From assembly GCA_963817905.1 (NCBI GenBank), contig CAWFPS010000003.1, positions 1,178,001 to 1,242,000 on the forward strand: a stretch of DNA of 64,000 nucleotides. The letters run 5' to 3'. Each line of letters opens with the position of its first letter. The first letter of the stretch is position 1. The notes beneath the pieces were generated by a model. It saw only the letters and a list, made by a program, of their open reading frames with translations, searched no databases and was not told where the DNA came from. This stretch comes from VRUE01 sp963817905. Lineage in GTDB: Bacteria > Actinomycetota > Thermoleophilia > Solirubrobacterales > 70-9. Shown piece by piece: positions 9,554 through 16,771 of this stretch. The position numbers were made by a program, and so were the translations under genes.

Positions 9554-9596
9554 CCCCCTCGCCGGGCGGCAGGGTCAACGCCACCCGGCGAGGGGG
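9554..9596 (+). promoter_or_regulatory. Hairpin sequestering the radical SAM gene's ribosome site
   Basis: Arms at 9554-9570 (CCCCCTCGCCGGGCGGC) and 9580-9596 pair at 16 of 17 positions around a nine-base loop. The right arm contains the GAGGGGG Shine-Dalgarno of the ATG at 9599. This predicts low or regulated translation of the modifying enzyme relative to its peptides, and possibly partial termination. No T-run follows. Confidence 0.6.
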
Positions 9597-9598
9597 AC

Positions 9599-11155
9599 AT
9601 GCTGAGCCGCGAGGACAACTTTGCCTGGGGCCGCCTGCTCTGGCGACTCGGGCGGCGGCCGCGGCGTACCCTCACCGAGGCGCCGCAGCGGCCGGTCGGC
9701 GCCAAGCTGGAGATCACCTACACCTGCAACCTGCGCTGCGGCTTCTGTTACACCGACTCGCCACGGCGGACCCTGCAGCGGACGCCGGAGATGAACGACG
9801 AGCAGTGGCGCCGGGTCGTCGCGGAGACGCTCGAGCTGGGGATCGTCGAGGCCGTGGTGACGGGCGGCGAGCCGCTGCTGCGGCGCGAGCTCACTCTGGA
9901 GACGATCGAGACGCTGGGCGGCGCCGGCGTCGGCGTCACCCTCAACACCAACGGCTGGTTCGTCGACGAGGAGGTGGCGCGGCGGCTGGGGGCGGTGCCG
10001 GGCGTCACCGCCCACGTCTCGCTGGACGGGGCGCGGGCCGGCCTGCACGACAGCTCACGCGGAGTGCCGGGCAGCTGGCGGCGGGCGATCGAGGGCGTCG
10101 ACCGTCTGCTCGGCGCCGGGGTCGGGGTCTGCGTCGTCCATGTGGTGACACCCGCCAACGCCCGCGGGGTCCGAGACTTCCTTGAGCAAATGTGGACGCT
10201 CGGCGTCCCCTGGGTGCGGGTGACACCGGTGATCGTGACCGGTGCCGCGGCACGCGGAGGAGAGTGGAAGGTCTCGCGCGAGGCGCTGCGCAAGGTCGCC
10301 CGCGAGTTCGAGGACCGGCACGGCAGCGCGATGCGGATCAGCGTCCAGCCCGGCACCGGCGGCGGCCTCAGCCTGCAGGGACGATCAGCGCCCGGCAGCT
10401 ACCTGGTCCGCCCCAACGGCGACGTGCGGCCCGACTCGCTGCGTCCCTTCACTTTCGGCAACGCCCTGGAGGAGGGGGTCGCGGCCTGCTGGGAGGCGAT
10501 CCGGGCCGGGTGGGATGACGAGCGGATCAATCGCTGGGCGGGGGCGATGAAGGGGCCTGGGGATTTGGCGAAGTCCGATCTGGTTGCCTACCTGGACGAC
10601 GAGGTGGACGTTGTCGGCCATCCCCCGAGCGGGGGAGCTGTTGGGCCCGCCTCGCCGGAACAACAGCGGGGAGGTTCCGGCGAGGCGGGCCCAACAGCTC
10701 TCTCACGGACGGGCGATGGCCGTCCATCCGGAGGTCGGAATGCACCGGTGCCCGAGCCGACTGCGCCAACGCCAGTCGACCCTGCAGCCGAGCTTCTGGA
10801 AGCTGAAGAGAAGGTGCGGGGCCTTGCTGGGGGGCGGCGGTACCGGCATGCGCCGTTGCGCTGGAGCGGCAGCCCTCGGCAGCGGTTCGTGCGGCTGGTC
10901 GGGGACGGCAGCTACCTGAAGCTGAACGAGTCCGGCGGGGTGGTGATGGACGCGCTCGACGGGGGGACCCTGGCCGACGCCGAGAGCGCCCTGCGCTCGC
11001 GCTACGGCATCGACGGGGACCGGGCGCGGCGGGACGCAATCGCCGCCACCCGAGACCTGCTCGGCCGCCGCGTCGTGATGGCCGCCGACGCAACCGGCTC
11101 GTTCCCGATGGAGCCGGGAACGACGGACCTGCCGGGGTCCGAGCCGAATGGCTGA
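9599..11155 (+). CDS. Radical SAM enzyme with degenerate SPASM region and C-terminal PqqD domain
   Basis: 518 aa. The radical SAM core has C43, C47 and C50 (YTCNLRCGFCY) and VVTGGEPLLR. A SPASM-like stretch SYLVRPNGDVRPDSL then FTFGN (residues 264-285) keeps the fold motif but lacks the cysteines that bind auxiliary clusters. After a Gly/Pro-rich linker (residues 340-400), which contains a 27-bp inverted repeat, residues 415-505 form a PqqD-like domain (YLKLNESGGVVMDAL, then DLLGRRVV). It lies downstream of two precursor-like peptides and is the probable maturase. Because the enzyme brings its own PqqD domain, the separate PqqD at 8063 may serve a second step. The modification made is unknown. 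Confidence 0.75.
   Translation: MLSREDNFAWGRLLWRLGRRPRRTLTEAPQRPVGAKLEITYTCNLRCGFCYTDSPRRTLQRTPEMNDEQWRRVVAETLELGIVEAVVTGGEPLLRRELTLETIETLGGAGVGVTLNTNGWFVDEEVARRLGAVPGVTAHVSLDGARAGLHDSSRGVPGSWRRAIEGVDRLLGAGVGVCVVHVVTPANARGVRDFLEQMWTLGVPWVRVTPVIVTGAAARGGEWKVSREALRKVAREFEDRHGSAMRISVQPGTGGGLSLQGRSAPGSYLVRPNGDVRPDSLRPFTFGNALEEGVAACWEAIRAGWDDERINRWAGAMKGPGDLAKSDLVAYLDDEVDVVGHPPSGGAVGPASPEQQRGGSGEAGPTALSRTGDGRPSGGRNAPVPEPTAPTPVDPAAELLEAEEKVRGLAGGRRYRHAPLRWSGSPRQRFVRLVGDGSYLKLNESGGVVMDALDGGTLADAESALRSRYGIDGDRARRDAIAATRDLLGRRVVMAADATGSFPMEPGTTDLPGSEPNG
10635..10700. repeat. 27-bp perfect inverted repeat inside the radical SAM gene
   Basis: Left arm 10635-10661 (begins GAGCTGTTGGGCCCGCCTC) and right arm 10674-10700 are exact reverse complements, with a 12-base loop. 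A smaller CCCCCG/CGGGGG repeat abuts it at 10622-10635. The element sits in the linker between the catalytic and PqqD domains and is translated in frame. Confidence 0.85.
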
Positions 11156-11191
11156 CACGGCACACCTTCGTCACGAATAGGTCGGCCGGGG

Positions 11192-11596
11192 TCAGGCCAG
11201 GTCAAGCCGCTGCGGGTTGGCCGGATCGTAGGCGACGTCGAAGCTGCGGCCGGGCTCGATCCGCCCGCCGATCCGTCCCGCCGAGAACTTGCGTTTGACC
11301 TGGAAGGGGAGGCCGTCCTTGGGGCGTACCTCCAGGGTCAGCTCGACCATCTGGTATCCCGCGACCGAGCCGGGGGTGCCGGTCGCGTCGAGGATCGTCG
11401 CCTTGGCCCGCAGCTGCCCCGGCGGCGCCTTGCGCCGCCGGCTGGGCGCGTCGAGGTAGACGAGCAGGGCACCGCTCAGCCCGCAGCCGAGGGCGACGCC
11501 GAGCGCCCCGAGCCGCACCGCCTCGATCGGCGGGAAGATCGCGAAGAAGGCGCCGAGGAGGCCGATCGCGAGCAGCAGCAGGCCGATGACGAACAC
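11192..11596 (-). CDS. Small membrane protein with soluble C-terminal beta domain
   Basis: 134 aa with two hydrophobic segments (FVIGLLLLAIGLLGAFFAIF at 2-21 and about 28-48), a basic loop, then a soluble domain from residue 63. The soluble half (RAKATILDATGTPGSVAGY, then VDVAYDPANPQRLDL-type ending) resembles the C-terminal half of the next gene, with the same order of strands and a PG..v.V..DP.....L ending. It is convergent with the radical SAM gene. No function recognised; DUF3592-like proteins have this layout. Confidence 0.65.
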   Translation of the reverse strand: MFVIGLLLLAIGLLGAFFAIFPPIEAVRLGALGVALGCGLSGALLVYLDAPSRRRKAPPGQLRAKATILDATGTPGSVAGYQMVELTLEVRPKDGLPFQVKRKFSAGRIGGRIEPGRSFDVAYDPANPQRLDLA

Positions 11597-11695
11597 GCGA
11601 CGAATCTACACCGGCCCAGGCCCGGGCGGGGTATGTTGCCCACAACGACCACGGGGTGAGGTCAGGGGCCCCCATAGCCAAGGAGCGCAGAACCG

Positions 11696-12094
11696 ATGGG
11701 CATGTTCAAAGACATGAGGGACCTGAGCAAGACCGGCAAGCAGATGAAGAAGGAGCGCGGCGGCAGCTTCAAGATGATGAAGGACGGCCTCGCCCAGGCA
11801 AACGAAGCGGTCCAACAGGTGCAGACCGACCAGGCCCTGGCCGAGCGGCTCGCCAACGAAGGCCTCGACGGCACCGCCACGATCGTGCAGATGGTCGCCA
11901 CCGGCAGGACCATCAACATGCAGCCTGAGCTGCAGTTCCAGATGACCGTCGACGTCGGCGGCAGCCAGTCCTCCGTCACCCACGTCCAGGTCGTCTCCCC
12001 CGCGATCATCGGCCAGCTCCAGCCCGGCGCCCAGGTCCCGGTCAAGGTCGACCCCAACGACCACTCTCAGCTGATGATCGGCCTCGCGGGGTAG
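11696..12094 (+). CDS. Conserved hypothetical protein related to its neighbour's soluble domain
   Basis: 132 aa, soluble, starting at the ATG at 11696 with AAGGAG ten bases upstream. The first 55 residues are helical and charged (MKKERGGSFKMMKDGLAQA). The rest forms a beta domain: GTATIVQMVATGRTINMQPE, VTHVQVVSPAI, and PGAQVPVKVDPNDHSQLMI. This second half resembles the domain of the divergent gene at 11192-11596, so the two may share an ancestor or interact. Function unknown. Confidence 0.7.
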   Translation: MGMFKDMRDLSKTGKQMKKERGGSFKMMKDGLAQANEAVQQVQTDQALAERLANEGLDGTATIVQMVATGRTINMQPELQFQMTVDVGGSQSSVTHVQVVSPAIIGQLQPGAQVPVKVDPNDHSQLMIGLAG

Positions 12095-12112
12095 GCGCGA
12101 GGCACGGAAGAG

Positions 12113-12185
12113 TGGAGCCAGCCGGGATCGAACCGGCGACCTCCGCCTTGCAAAGGCGGCGCTCTGCCAGCTGAGCTATGGCCCC
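12113..12185 (-). tRNA. tRNA-Ala (anticodon TGC)
   Basis: Reading leftward, a 73-nt cloverleaf: acceptor GGGGCCA pairing with TGGCTCC, D-arm AGCTCAGCTGGCAGAGC, anticodon arm CGCCTTTGCAAAGGCG (loop TTTGCAA, anticodon TGC), and T-arm GCCGGTTCGATCCCGGC. The G3-U70 pair that specifies alanine is present. The CCA end is not encoded. Confidence 0.95.
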
Positions 12186-12225
12186 GCCCCGCGAAGTGTA
12201 GGCGGGTCGGGCTAGCCCGGGGGGC

Positions 12226-13170
12226 TCAGTCGTCGAAGTCGAAGTCCTTGGGCGGCTTCTGCTCGAACCAGAGCTGGTCGTCCTCGGGGGTCTCCTCGAG
12301 GAAGTCGGGGGTCTCCTCGAGCACATCCTCCTCGCGGTGAGCAGGCTCGGATTCGGCGACGGGAGCCGGCCCTTCGGCCGTCTCCGGCGCCTCGGATTCC
12401 TCGGACTCGGGCTCGTCGTCTGATTCGGTCGGCTCATCGATCTTTGGCTCGGGCTCAGAATCGCGCGGTGCCTCCAGCGCCTGGTCCAGTTCGTCGGAGA
12501 GGCGCTGCTCGTTCCAGAAGGCGTCGTCCTCGTCGTCGTACTCGTCATCGTCGTCGGGGGCGGGGCCCTTGACGCTGACCTCGGCCTCTTCGGTCTCCTC
12601 CAGACCGGCGAGCGGATCGGTCGGGGCGAGGCGAGGCTCGGCGATCTCCTCTTCGACCAGCTGCTCGTCGGTGGGGCTCGGCGGGCTGCCCAGCTCCTCC
12701 TCGACGTCGAACATTTCGGTCGGCTGTTCGGCAATCGCCTGCCGTTCCTCGGTGGAGGGACCGTCGGGCTCGGGCTCCGCCTCGGCCTCAGGCTCAGGGG
12801 TTGGCTCGGGCGCCTTGGGCGGATCGGCGACGATCTCGTGCTCCATCGCCGGCTGCTCCTCCTCGGCGGGCGCATCGTCGACGGGGGCGGGCGACTCATC
12901 CGCAGCGGCAGGCTCGTCGGCTGCGGGCGGCGGGGGCGGCTCCTGCAGGTCGGCGATCGTCGGCGGCTCGCGCCGCGAACCCTCGGGCGCCTCCGGCTGG
13001 GTCAAGAACTCGGTTGGCGCCTCGGCCTGCGGATCGACAGCCTGCTCCCCACCAGGCCGCTCCGCCTGGCCGAACGCCTCGTCCTCGAGCTGTTGCAGCT
13101 CGGAATCGCCCGCGCCGTGCGCGCGCTTCAACTCCAAATGCTCTCGGATTGCCTCGTCAAGGATGCCCAT
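12226..13170 (-). CDS. Long acidic low-complexity protein
   Basis: 314 aa. A short conserved-looking N-terminal helix pair (MGILDEAIREHLELKRAHG) is followed by about 250 residues of Glu/Pro/Ala/Asp-rich disordered sequence with a DDDDEYDDEDD run. It ends in DFLEETPEDDQLWFEQKPPKDFDFDD. The structured ends joined by a disordered acidic middle suggest a scaffold or DNA-mimic-like binding protein, but no family is recognised. No signal peptide or membrane segment is visible. It lies between tRNA-Ala and the first tRNA-headed repeat. Confidence 0.7.
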   Translation of the reverse strand: MGILDEAIREHLELKRAHGAGDSELQQLEDEAFGQAERPGGEQAVDPQAEAPTEFLTQPEAPEGSRREPPTIADLQEPPPPPAADEPAAADESPAPVDDAPAEEEQPAMEHEIVADPPKAPEPTPEPEAEAEPEPDGPSTEERQAIAEQPTEMFDVEEELGSPPSPTDEQLVEEEIAEPRLAPTDPLAGLEETEEAEVSVKGPAPDDDDEYDDEDDAFWNEQRLSDELDQALEAPRDSEPEPKIDEPTESDDEPESEESEAPETAEGPAPVAESEPAHREEDVLEETPDFLEETPEDDQLWFEQKPPKDFDFDD

Positions 13171-13258
13171 GGCTGAGTCCCAAAGCGGGAACCTAAAGCC
13201 TATGCGCTTATCCTTGCCCTTGCGAGGGCCCTGGGACGATCCTCCCAGCCGCGCACTC

Positions 13259-13452
13259 GGGGCTATGGCTCAGCTGGCAGAGCGCCTGGATCGCACGGAC
13301 GGCGAGGGTGGTTGTCTGCGGCGCTGTGAGAACGTGGTTTGCAGGGATTTCGCTAGCTGCCCCGATTGGGACGATGCACGGCGATTTGCCCCGATTTGAG
13401 GTGATTCAAGCCGTTTCAGGCACTCCTGGAGACGAGTGCCTGAACGAACGGG
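13259..13452 (+). repeat. tRNA-Ala-headed 194-bp repeat, copy A
   Basis: Begins with the acceptor strand and D-arm of a tRNA-Ala (GGGGCTATGGCTCAGCTGG then CAGAGCGCC) but has no matching anticodon or T-arm. It continues about 150 bp to a perfect 11-bp hairpin (TTCAGGCACTC / GAGTGCCTGAA, 13415-13444). Copy B at 14899-15092 aligns without gaps. About 65 bp upstream is also alike (ATGCG..TATCCTTG). It may be an integration scar, a decayed tRNA or a small RNA gene; hypothetical proteins called across it are translations of the tRNA part. Confidence 0.7.
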
Positions 13453-13484
13453 TGCATTCTGAAGGCCCTGGTGGCCCGGCCGGA

Positions 13485-13973
13485 TCAGGCGTCCTCGTCC
13501 TCACGCCGGTAGCGCACCACGCCTGGCAGGTCGCGGGTGCTGACCGGCCCGGAGTGGCTGCCGAGCCTGTCATCGCGATTGGGAATGAGCAGAACGGCAT
13601 GTCCCTGGGGGCCATCGTCGAGGCTCGTGTTCGGCTCGGGCTCCCAAGCGAGCACGGGATACACGCCCAGTCGTTCCGGCGGTTCGTCGAGTGGCTCGAT
13701 GGAGATCTCGGCGACCCAGCCGGGCTGAGCGGAAATCGGGTCGGCGACGGCATCGATCAGCATCGCCTCGAGCGTGCCGTACTGCGTCTCGAGTGTGCTG
13801 TCTGGATGGAAGTCGACGAGGTACGGGTCGTCGCCGCTCAGCAGCAGAACCCGCGGACGCTCCTTCCCATCGGAGTCGGGCTCGGCATAGTCGACCACCG
13901 GGAGACGCACCATCCCGGCCGCACGTCCGTCCTTGTCGATGAACTCGTAGGTCGCAAGCAGCCGAATCGCCAT
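13485..13973 (-). CDS. Hypothetical protein
   Basis: 162 aa, soluble, with no signal or membrane segment. It is rich in beta-type segments (LLATYEFIDKDGRAAGMVRL, PRVLLLSGDDPYLVDFHPD, AEISIEPLDEPPERLGV). I recognise no family. The ORF has the base and codon bias of real genes here and lies between the two tRNA-headed repeats, next to a VapBC module transcribed the same way 66 bases away. It may belong to the same small acquired block. Confidence 0.55.
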   Translation of the reverse strand: MAIRLLATYEFIDKDGRAAGMVRLPVVDYAEPDSDGKERPRVLLLSGDDPYLVDFHPDSTLETQYGTLEAMLIDAVADPISAQPGWVAEISIEPLDEPPERLGVYPVLAWEPEPNTSLDDGPQGHAVLLIPNRDDRLGSHSGPVSTRDLPGVVRYRREDEDA

Positions 13974-14039
13974 CGCGTCGCGATGCTACTGAGGACGTCG
14001 TTGACGGCGGTCGCCCCGAGCGGCGATCCTCGGCGTCCG

Positions 14040-14474
14040 TCAGTGATCAGCGAGGGGGTCGTGCCAGCGCAGTCCGGGGAAGCGAGCGAAGTCGGTGTCG
14101 TGGGAGCAAAGCTCGGCGCCGTGCTCGATCGCGAGCGCGGCCAGGTGCGCATCGCTGGTCAAGTTGCCGGCGGTGCCGAGCGGCATGAGCAGGTCGCGCA
14201 AGTGGCGGGCGTGCCGCTCGGTCGGGTGGACGACAGCTGCCACAGGTGAGTCGAGCCAGCTTTCGATGAACTCGAAGGCCCGGGAGGGCGAGAGGGCGTT
14301 GCCGAAAGCGGCTGGGTTGGTTGAGATCCGGGTAAAGCCGAGCAGGACCAGCCAAGCGAAGCCAACCTCCTCGGTGCCCGAGAGCGTCTGTTCGAGCCAG
14401 GGCCTGGCCCGCGCGTGGTGGCGGGAGGACTCGTCAACCGCGTAGATCAGCAGGTTGACGTCGGGCAGCTTCAC
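14040..14474 (-). CDS. vapC: VapC-type PIN-domain ribonuclease toxin
   Basis: 144 aa with the PIN acidic set: D5 in LPDVNLLIYAVD, a central Glu near residue 35, and C-terminal SDAHLAALAIEHGAEL and SHDTDFARF aspartates. It ends FPGLRWHDPL, as is common in VapC. The ATG overlaps the stop of the VapB gene by four bases. Known VapCs cut tRNAs or rRNA and are held inactive by the VapB partner. The pair sits between two direct repeats that could delete it by recombination. Confidence 0.88.
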   Translation of the reverse strand: MKLPDVNLLIYAVDESSRHHARARPWLEQTLSGTEEVGFAWLVLLGFTRISTNPAAFGNALSPSRAFEFIESWLDSPVAAVVHPTERHARHLRDLLMPLGTAGNLTSDAHLAALAIEHGAELCSHDTDFARFPGLRWHDPLADH

Positions 14475-14734
14475 TTGCCGAGCTGGAGCTTGCGCATCGT
14501 CTCGGCGTCTTCGAGCTCACCGGCCAACTGCAGGGCCTTGTCGAGATTGACGCCAGGCCTGGCCTCCAGTCGCTGGGGAGGGGGAAGGCGGTAGGGCCGC
14601 GACTTGGCCTCGCCGCGCTCGATGCCGTGGCGCACACTGGAGTTGAGCGCCTCCTTGAAGGAGATGTCACGCTCGCGCGCCAGCCGCTTCAGCTTGACGG
14701 CGACATCGTCGTCCAGGGTGACCGTGGTGCGCAT
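14471..14734 (-). CDS. vapB: VapB-type ribbon-helix-helix antitoxin
   Basis: 87 aa. MRTTVTLDDDVAVKLKRLAR forms the DNA-binding ribbon-helix-helix, and the Pro/Leu-rich C-terminus to ETMRKLQLGK would wrap the toxin. I chose the ATG at 14734 over upstream TTG because a good promoter puts the transcript start at or next to this ATG (leaderless). It overlaps vapC by four bases, so toxin translation is coupled. Autoregulation by the VapBC complex is usual for the family. Confidence 0.85.
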   Translation of the reverse strand: MRTTVTLDDDVAVKLKRLARERDISFKEALNSSVRHGIERGEAKSRPYRLPPPQRLEARPGVNLDKALQLAGELEDAETMRKLQLGK

Positions 14735-14740
14735 AAAGGC

Positions 14741-14768
14741 ATCATAGCAGCACAACTAATGCTGTCAT
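14741..14768 (-). promoter_or_regulatory. Sigma-70-like promoter for vapBC, probably leaderless
   Basis: On the minus strand, ATGACA (14763-14768) and TATGAT (14741-14746) are 16 bases apart. Transcription would begin about seven bases later, at the vapB ATG. No Shine-Dalgarno precedes this ATG, in agreement with leaderless translation. Confidence 0.6.
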
Positions 14769-14898
14769 GGTGCTACCAATAGCGAAGCGGGGCGAAGGAC
14801 TGCCACGGCCCATCCACCGCCGATCGCGGGAACAACAAAGCCCATGCGGGTATCCTTGGACTGCGAGGCTGTCGGGGCCTTCCCGTGACCCTCGCTGC

Positions 14899-15092
14899 GG
14901 GGCTATAGCTCAGCTGGCAGAGCGCCTGGATCGCACGGACGGGGAGGGTAGTTGTCTGCGGCGGGTTGAGTGCATGGTTTGCAGGGATTTCGTGAGTGAC
15001 TGGGAGCGGATCGAATCACGGCAATATGGCCCGATTCGCGGCGATTCAAGCCGTTTCAGGCACTCCTGGAGACGAGTGCCTGAACGAACGGG
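14899..15092 (+). repeat. tRNA-Ala-headed 194-bp repeat, copy B
   Basis: Same element as 13259-13452 in the same orientation. The tRNA-like head GGGGCTATAGCTCAGCTGG is the better preserved of the two. The terminal hairpin is at 15055-15084, and the last 50 bases are identical in both copies. The pair encloses a hypothetical gene and vapBC (about 1.45 kb). Confidence 0.7.
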
Positions 15093-15123
15093 GGCTGTCT
15101 GAAGGGCTGGGATCCTCGTCGCT

Positions 15124-16080
15124 TCAGAGGATCAGGTAGCGACGGCGGCAGTCGTGCCGCCGAGAATCGACGACGCACTCCGGGTTGAGCTTGGCGCAAG
15201 TCTCGGCACAGGCCACCGTGCGCCGGGAAATGAGATCCGATTCCTCAAGGTCGGAGTTCTTGCGCTCGATGAACGGCGGGCCCGCAGGATGCCCGTCGTC
15301 GCCGAGTGGCACGAGCTTGGTGACCGGAACGGCGACATGGAGCACAAAGCCACGTCCGTCCCACTTGTGGGCCTCATAGCTGAGGTCGTCGCCAAGGCAG
15401 AATGCCGGGGAGAGAACGAACTTGGCGACGGTAGGCAGCTGGGCCCGATAGCTCCCGGCGAAGATCAGGAGAAGGCCAGCGAGACCGCCGACTCCACCGA
15501 TGACGCCGGCGACGGCCGGATGTTCACGGACGAGCATGATCATGACGATGAGTGCGATGACGAAGGCGAAGCCCATATAGGCGAGGGTGGCGAGACCGCG
15601 ATGTAGGAACCACCAGCGCGTCGGTCCCTTCCATGTGTCCGAGCCTGAAGAGCGGCAGGGCGGGGTGCAGACCACCCCGTCGATCCGGGGCCGGATGTAG
15701 TACCAGTCGATCAGGCTGGAAGACAGAATCAAGACGAAGAGAGCCGCTGCAGCGATCAGCATCGCGGAGGTCTCAGCGACACTGAAATCCCAGACGCTGA
15801 GGTTCAGGTTGTAATCGACGAGCAGAAGCGCGCCGGAGAGACACAGTGGCAGGACGATCCCAAAGCCGAGATAACGAACCACCCATCGGTCGCCGTGACT
15901 GCGGCGATCCGGGCGGCCCCGGTCGCCGAGGGCAAGAGCGTACGTAACGTTGAGCAGCAGGGCCCAAAGCAAGGCGGGGACGACGAGCCAGAGCACCGCG
16001 ACCGGCGAGGCGAGAAGCGCGAGTGCAAACAGAAGCACGAAGTTCACACAGGCCTGCCAGCGAATGGTGCGCGGATTCAC
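15124..16080 (-). CDS. Multi-pass membrane protein, unknown function
   Basis: 318 aa from a GTG. Hydrophobic segments lie near residues 10-28, 30-50, 72-92, 106-125, 166-188 and 192-210; a soluble cysteine-containing tail follows (VACAETCAKLNPECVVDSRRHDCRR). There is a CTPPC pair in the loop after the fourth segment. The cysteines hint at a disulfide-bonded or metal-binding extracytoplasmic tail. No family recognised. It is divergent from the next membrane-protein gene, with 48 bases between. Confidence 0.6.
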   Translation of the reverse strand: MNPRTIRWQACVNFVLLFALALLASPVAVLWLVVPALLWALLLNVTYALALGDRGRPDRRSHGDRWVVRYLGFGIVLPLCLSGALLLVDYNLNLSVWDFSVAETSAMLIAAAALFVLILSSSLIDWYYIRPRIDGVVCTPPCRSSGSDTWKGPTRWWFLHRGLATLAYMGFAFVIALIVMIMLVREHPAVAGVIGGVGGLAGLLLIFAGSYRAQLPTVAKFVLSPAFCLGDDLSYEAHKWDGRGFVLHVAVPVTKLVPLGDDGHPAGPPFIERKNSDLEESDLISRRTVACAETCAKLNPECVVDSRRHDCRRRYLIL

Positions 16081-16128
16081 GTTGTCACCCTATAGACGGC
16101 GTGCTCGACCGAGGAGCAGAGGTTTCAC

Positions 16129-16755
16129 ATGACGCATGCCAGTCTCATCCTCCGATATCTGGCGCTGGGAGGCCTGCTGGGATTCGTCGTGTGCTTGGTG
16201 CTCGAGCATGCCTTGGCAGGCAGCCTGAATCCGGCGCGGCACGAGGTCTCCGAGTACGTGCACACCGACACAGGGGCAGTGATGACCATTGGGCTTGGAC
16301 TGTGGGCCGGGTCTCTTGCCGCGAGCGCAGTGATCACCTGGCGGACATGGCGCGCGAGAGCGCTCGCGGCTCTGCTCGCGCTGGGGTCGCTCGGGTTCGT
16401 GCTCGCCGCCTGTTTCGCGACTCAGACGAGTGGGGGCGCGCTGCCGCCCGGGGTGACCCTCACGACCACCGGCCGCCTGCACGACGTCGGGTCTGGGCTG
16501 GCGAGCCTCGCGCTGCTCGCCGCGGCGATCGTGTCAGCTGCGCGTCCGCGGTCCCCCGGCTGGCTGCGGCGTTGGACCACGGTACTCGTCGGCGTGGCGA
16601 TCATCGGCAGCATTGTTCTGTTGGCGATCGGGCCGCCGGTCGGCGGCGTTCGCCAGCGCCTCGTCATCGCGGCGGGCCTGCTGTGGCAACTGCTGCTTCT
16701 GAAAGCCCTTGGCAGTAGCTCCGATCGGGCGACTGTTTCCCGAAATCAAACGTAG
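16129..16755 (+). CDS. DUF998-family membrane protein
   Basis: 208 aa with six predicted membrane segments. The LNPARHEVSEYVHTDTGAVM segment after the first segment matches the LdP....iSeya pattern of DUF998, and the GRLHDVGSGLA motif between later segments supports it. A GAGG site lies upstream of the ATG. The biochemical role of DUF998 is not established. Confidence 0.75.
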   Translation: MTHASLILRYLALGGLLGFVVCLVLEHALAGSLNPARHEVSEYVHTDTGAVMTIGLGLWAGSLAASAVITWRTWRARALAALLALGSLGFVLAACFATQTSGGALPPGVTLTTTGRLHDVGSGLASLALLAAAIVSAARPRSPGWLRRWTTVLVGVAIIGSIVLLAIGPPVGGVRQRLVIAAGLLWQLLLLKALGSSSDRATVSRNQT

Positions 16756-16771
16756 AAGCCCCGGCGGCTTC

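Noticed and set aside
13230..13399. Protein-like frames reading AQLAERLDRTDGEG at both tRNA-headed repeats
   Set aside because: This is a translation of the tRNA-Ala 5' part, a known source of false gene calls.
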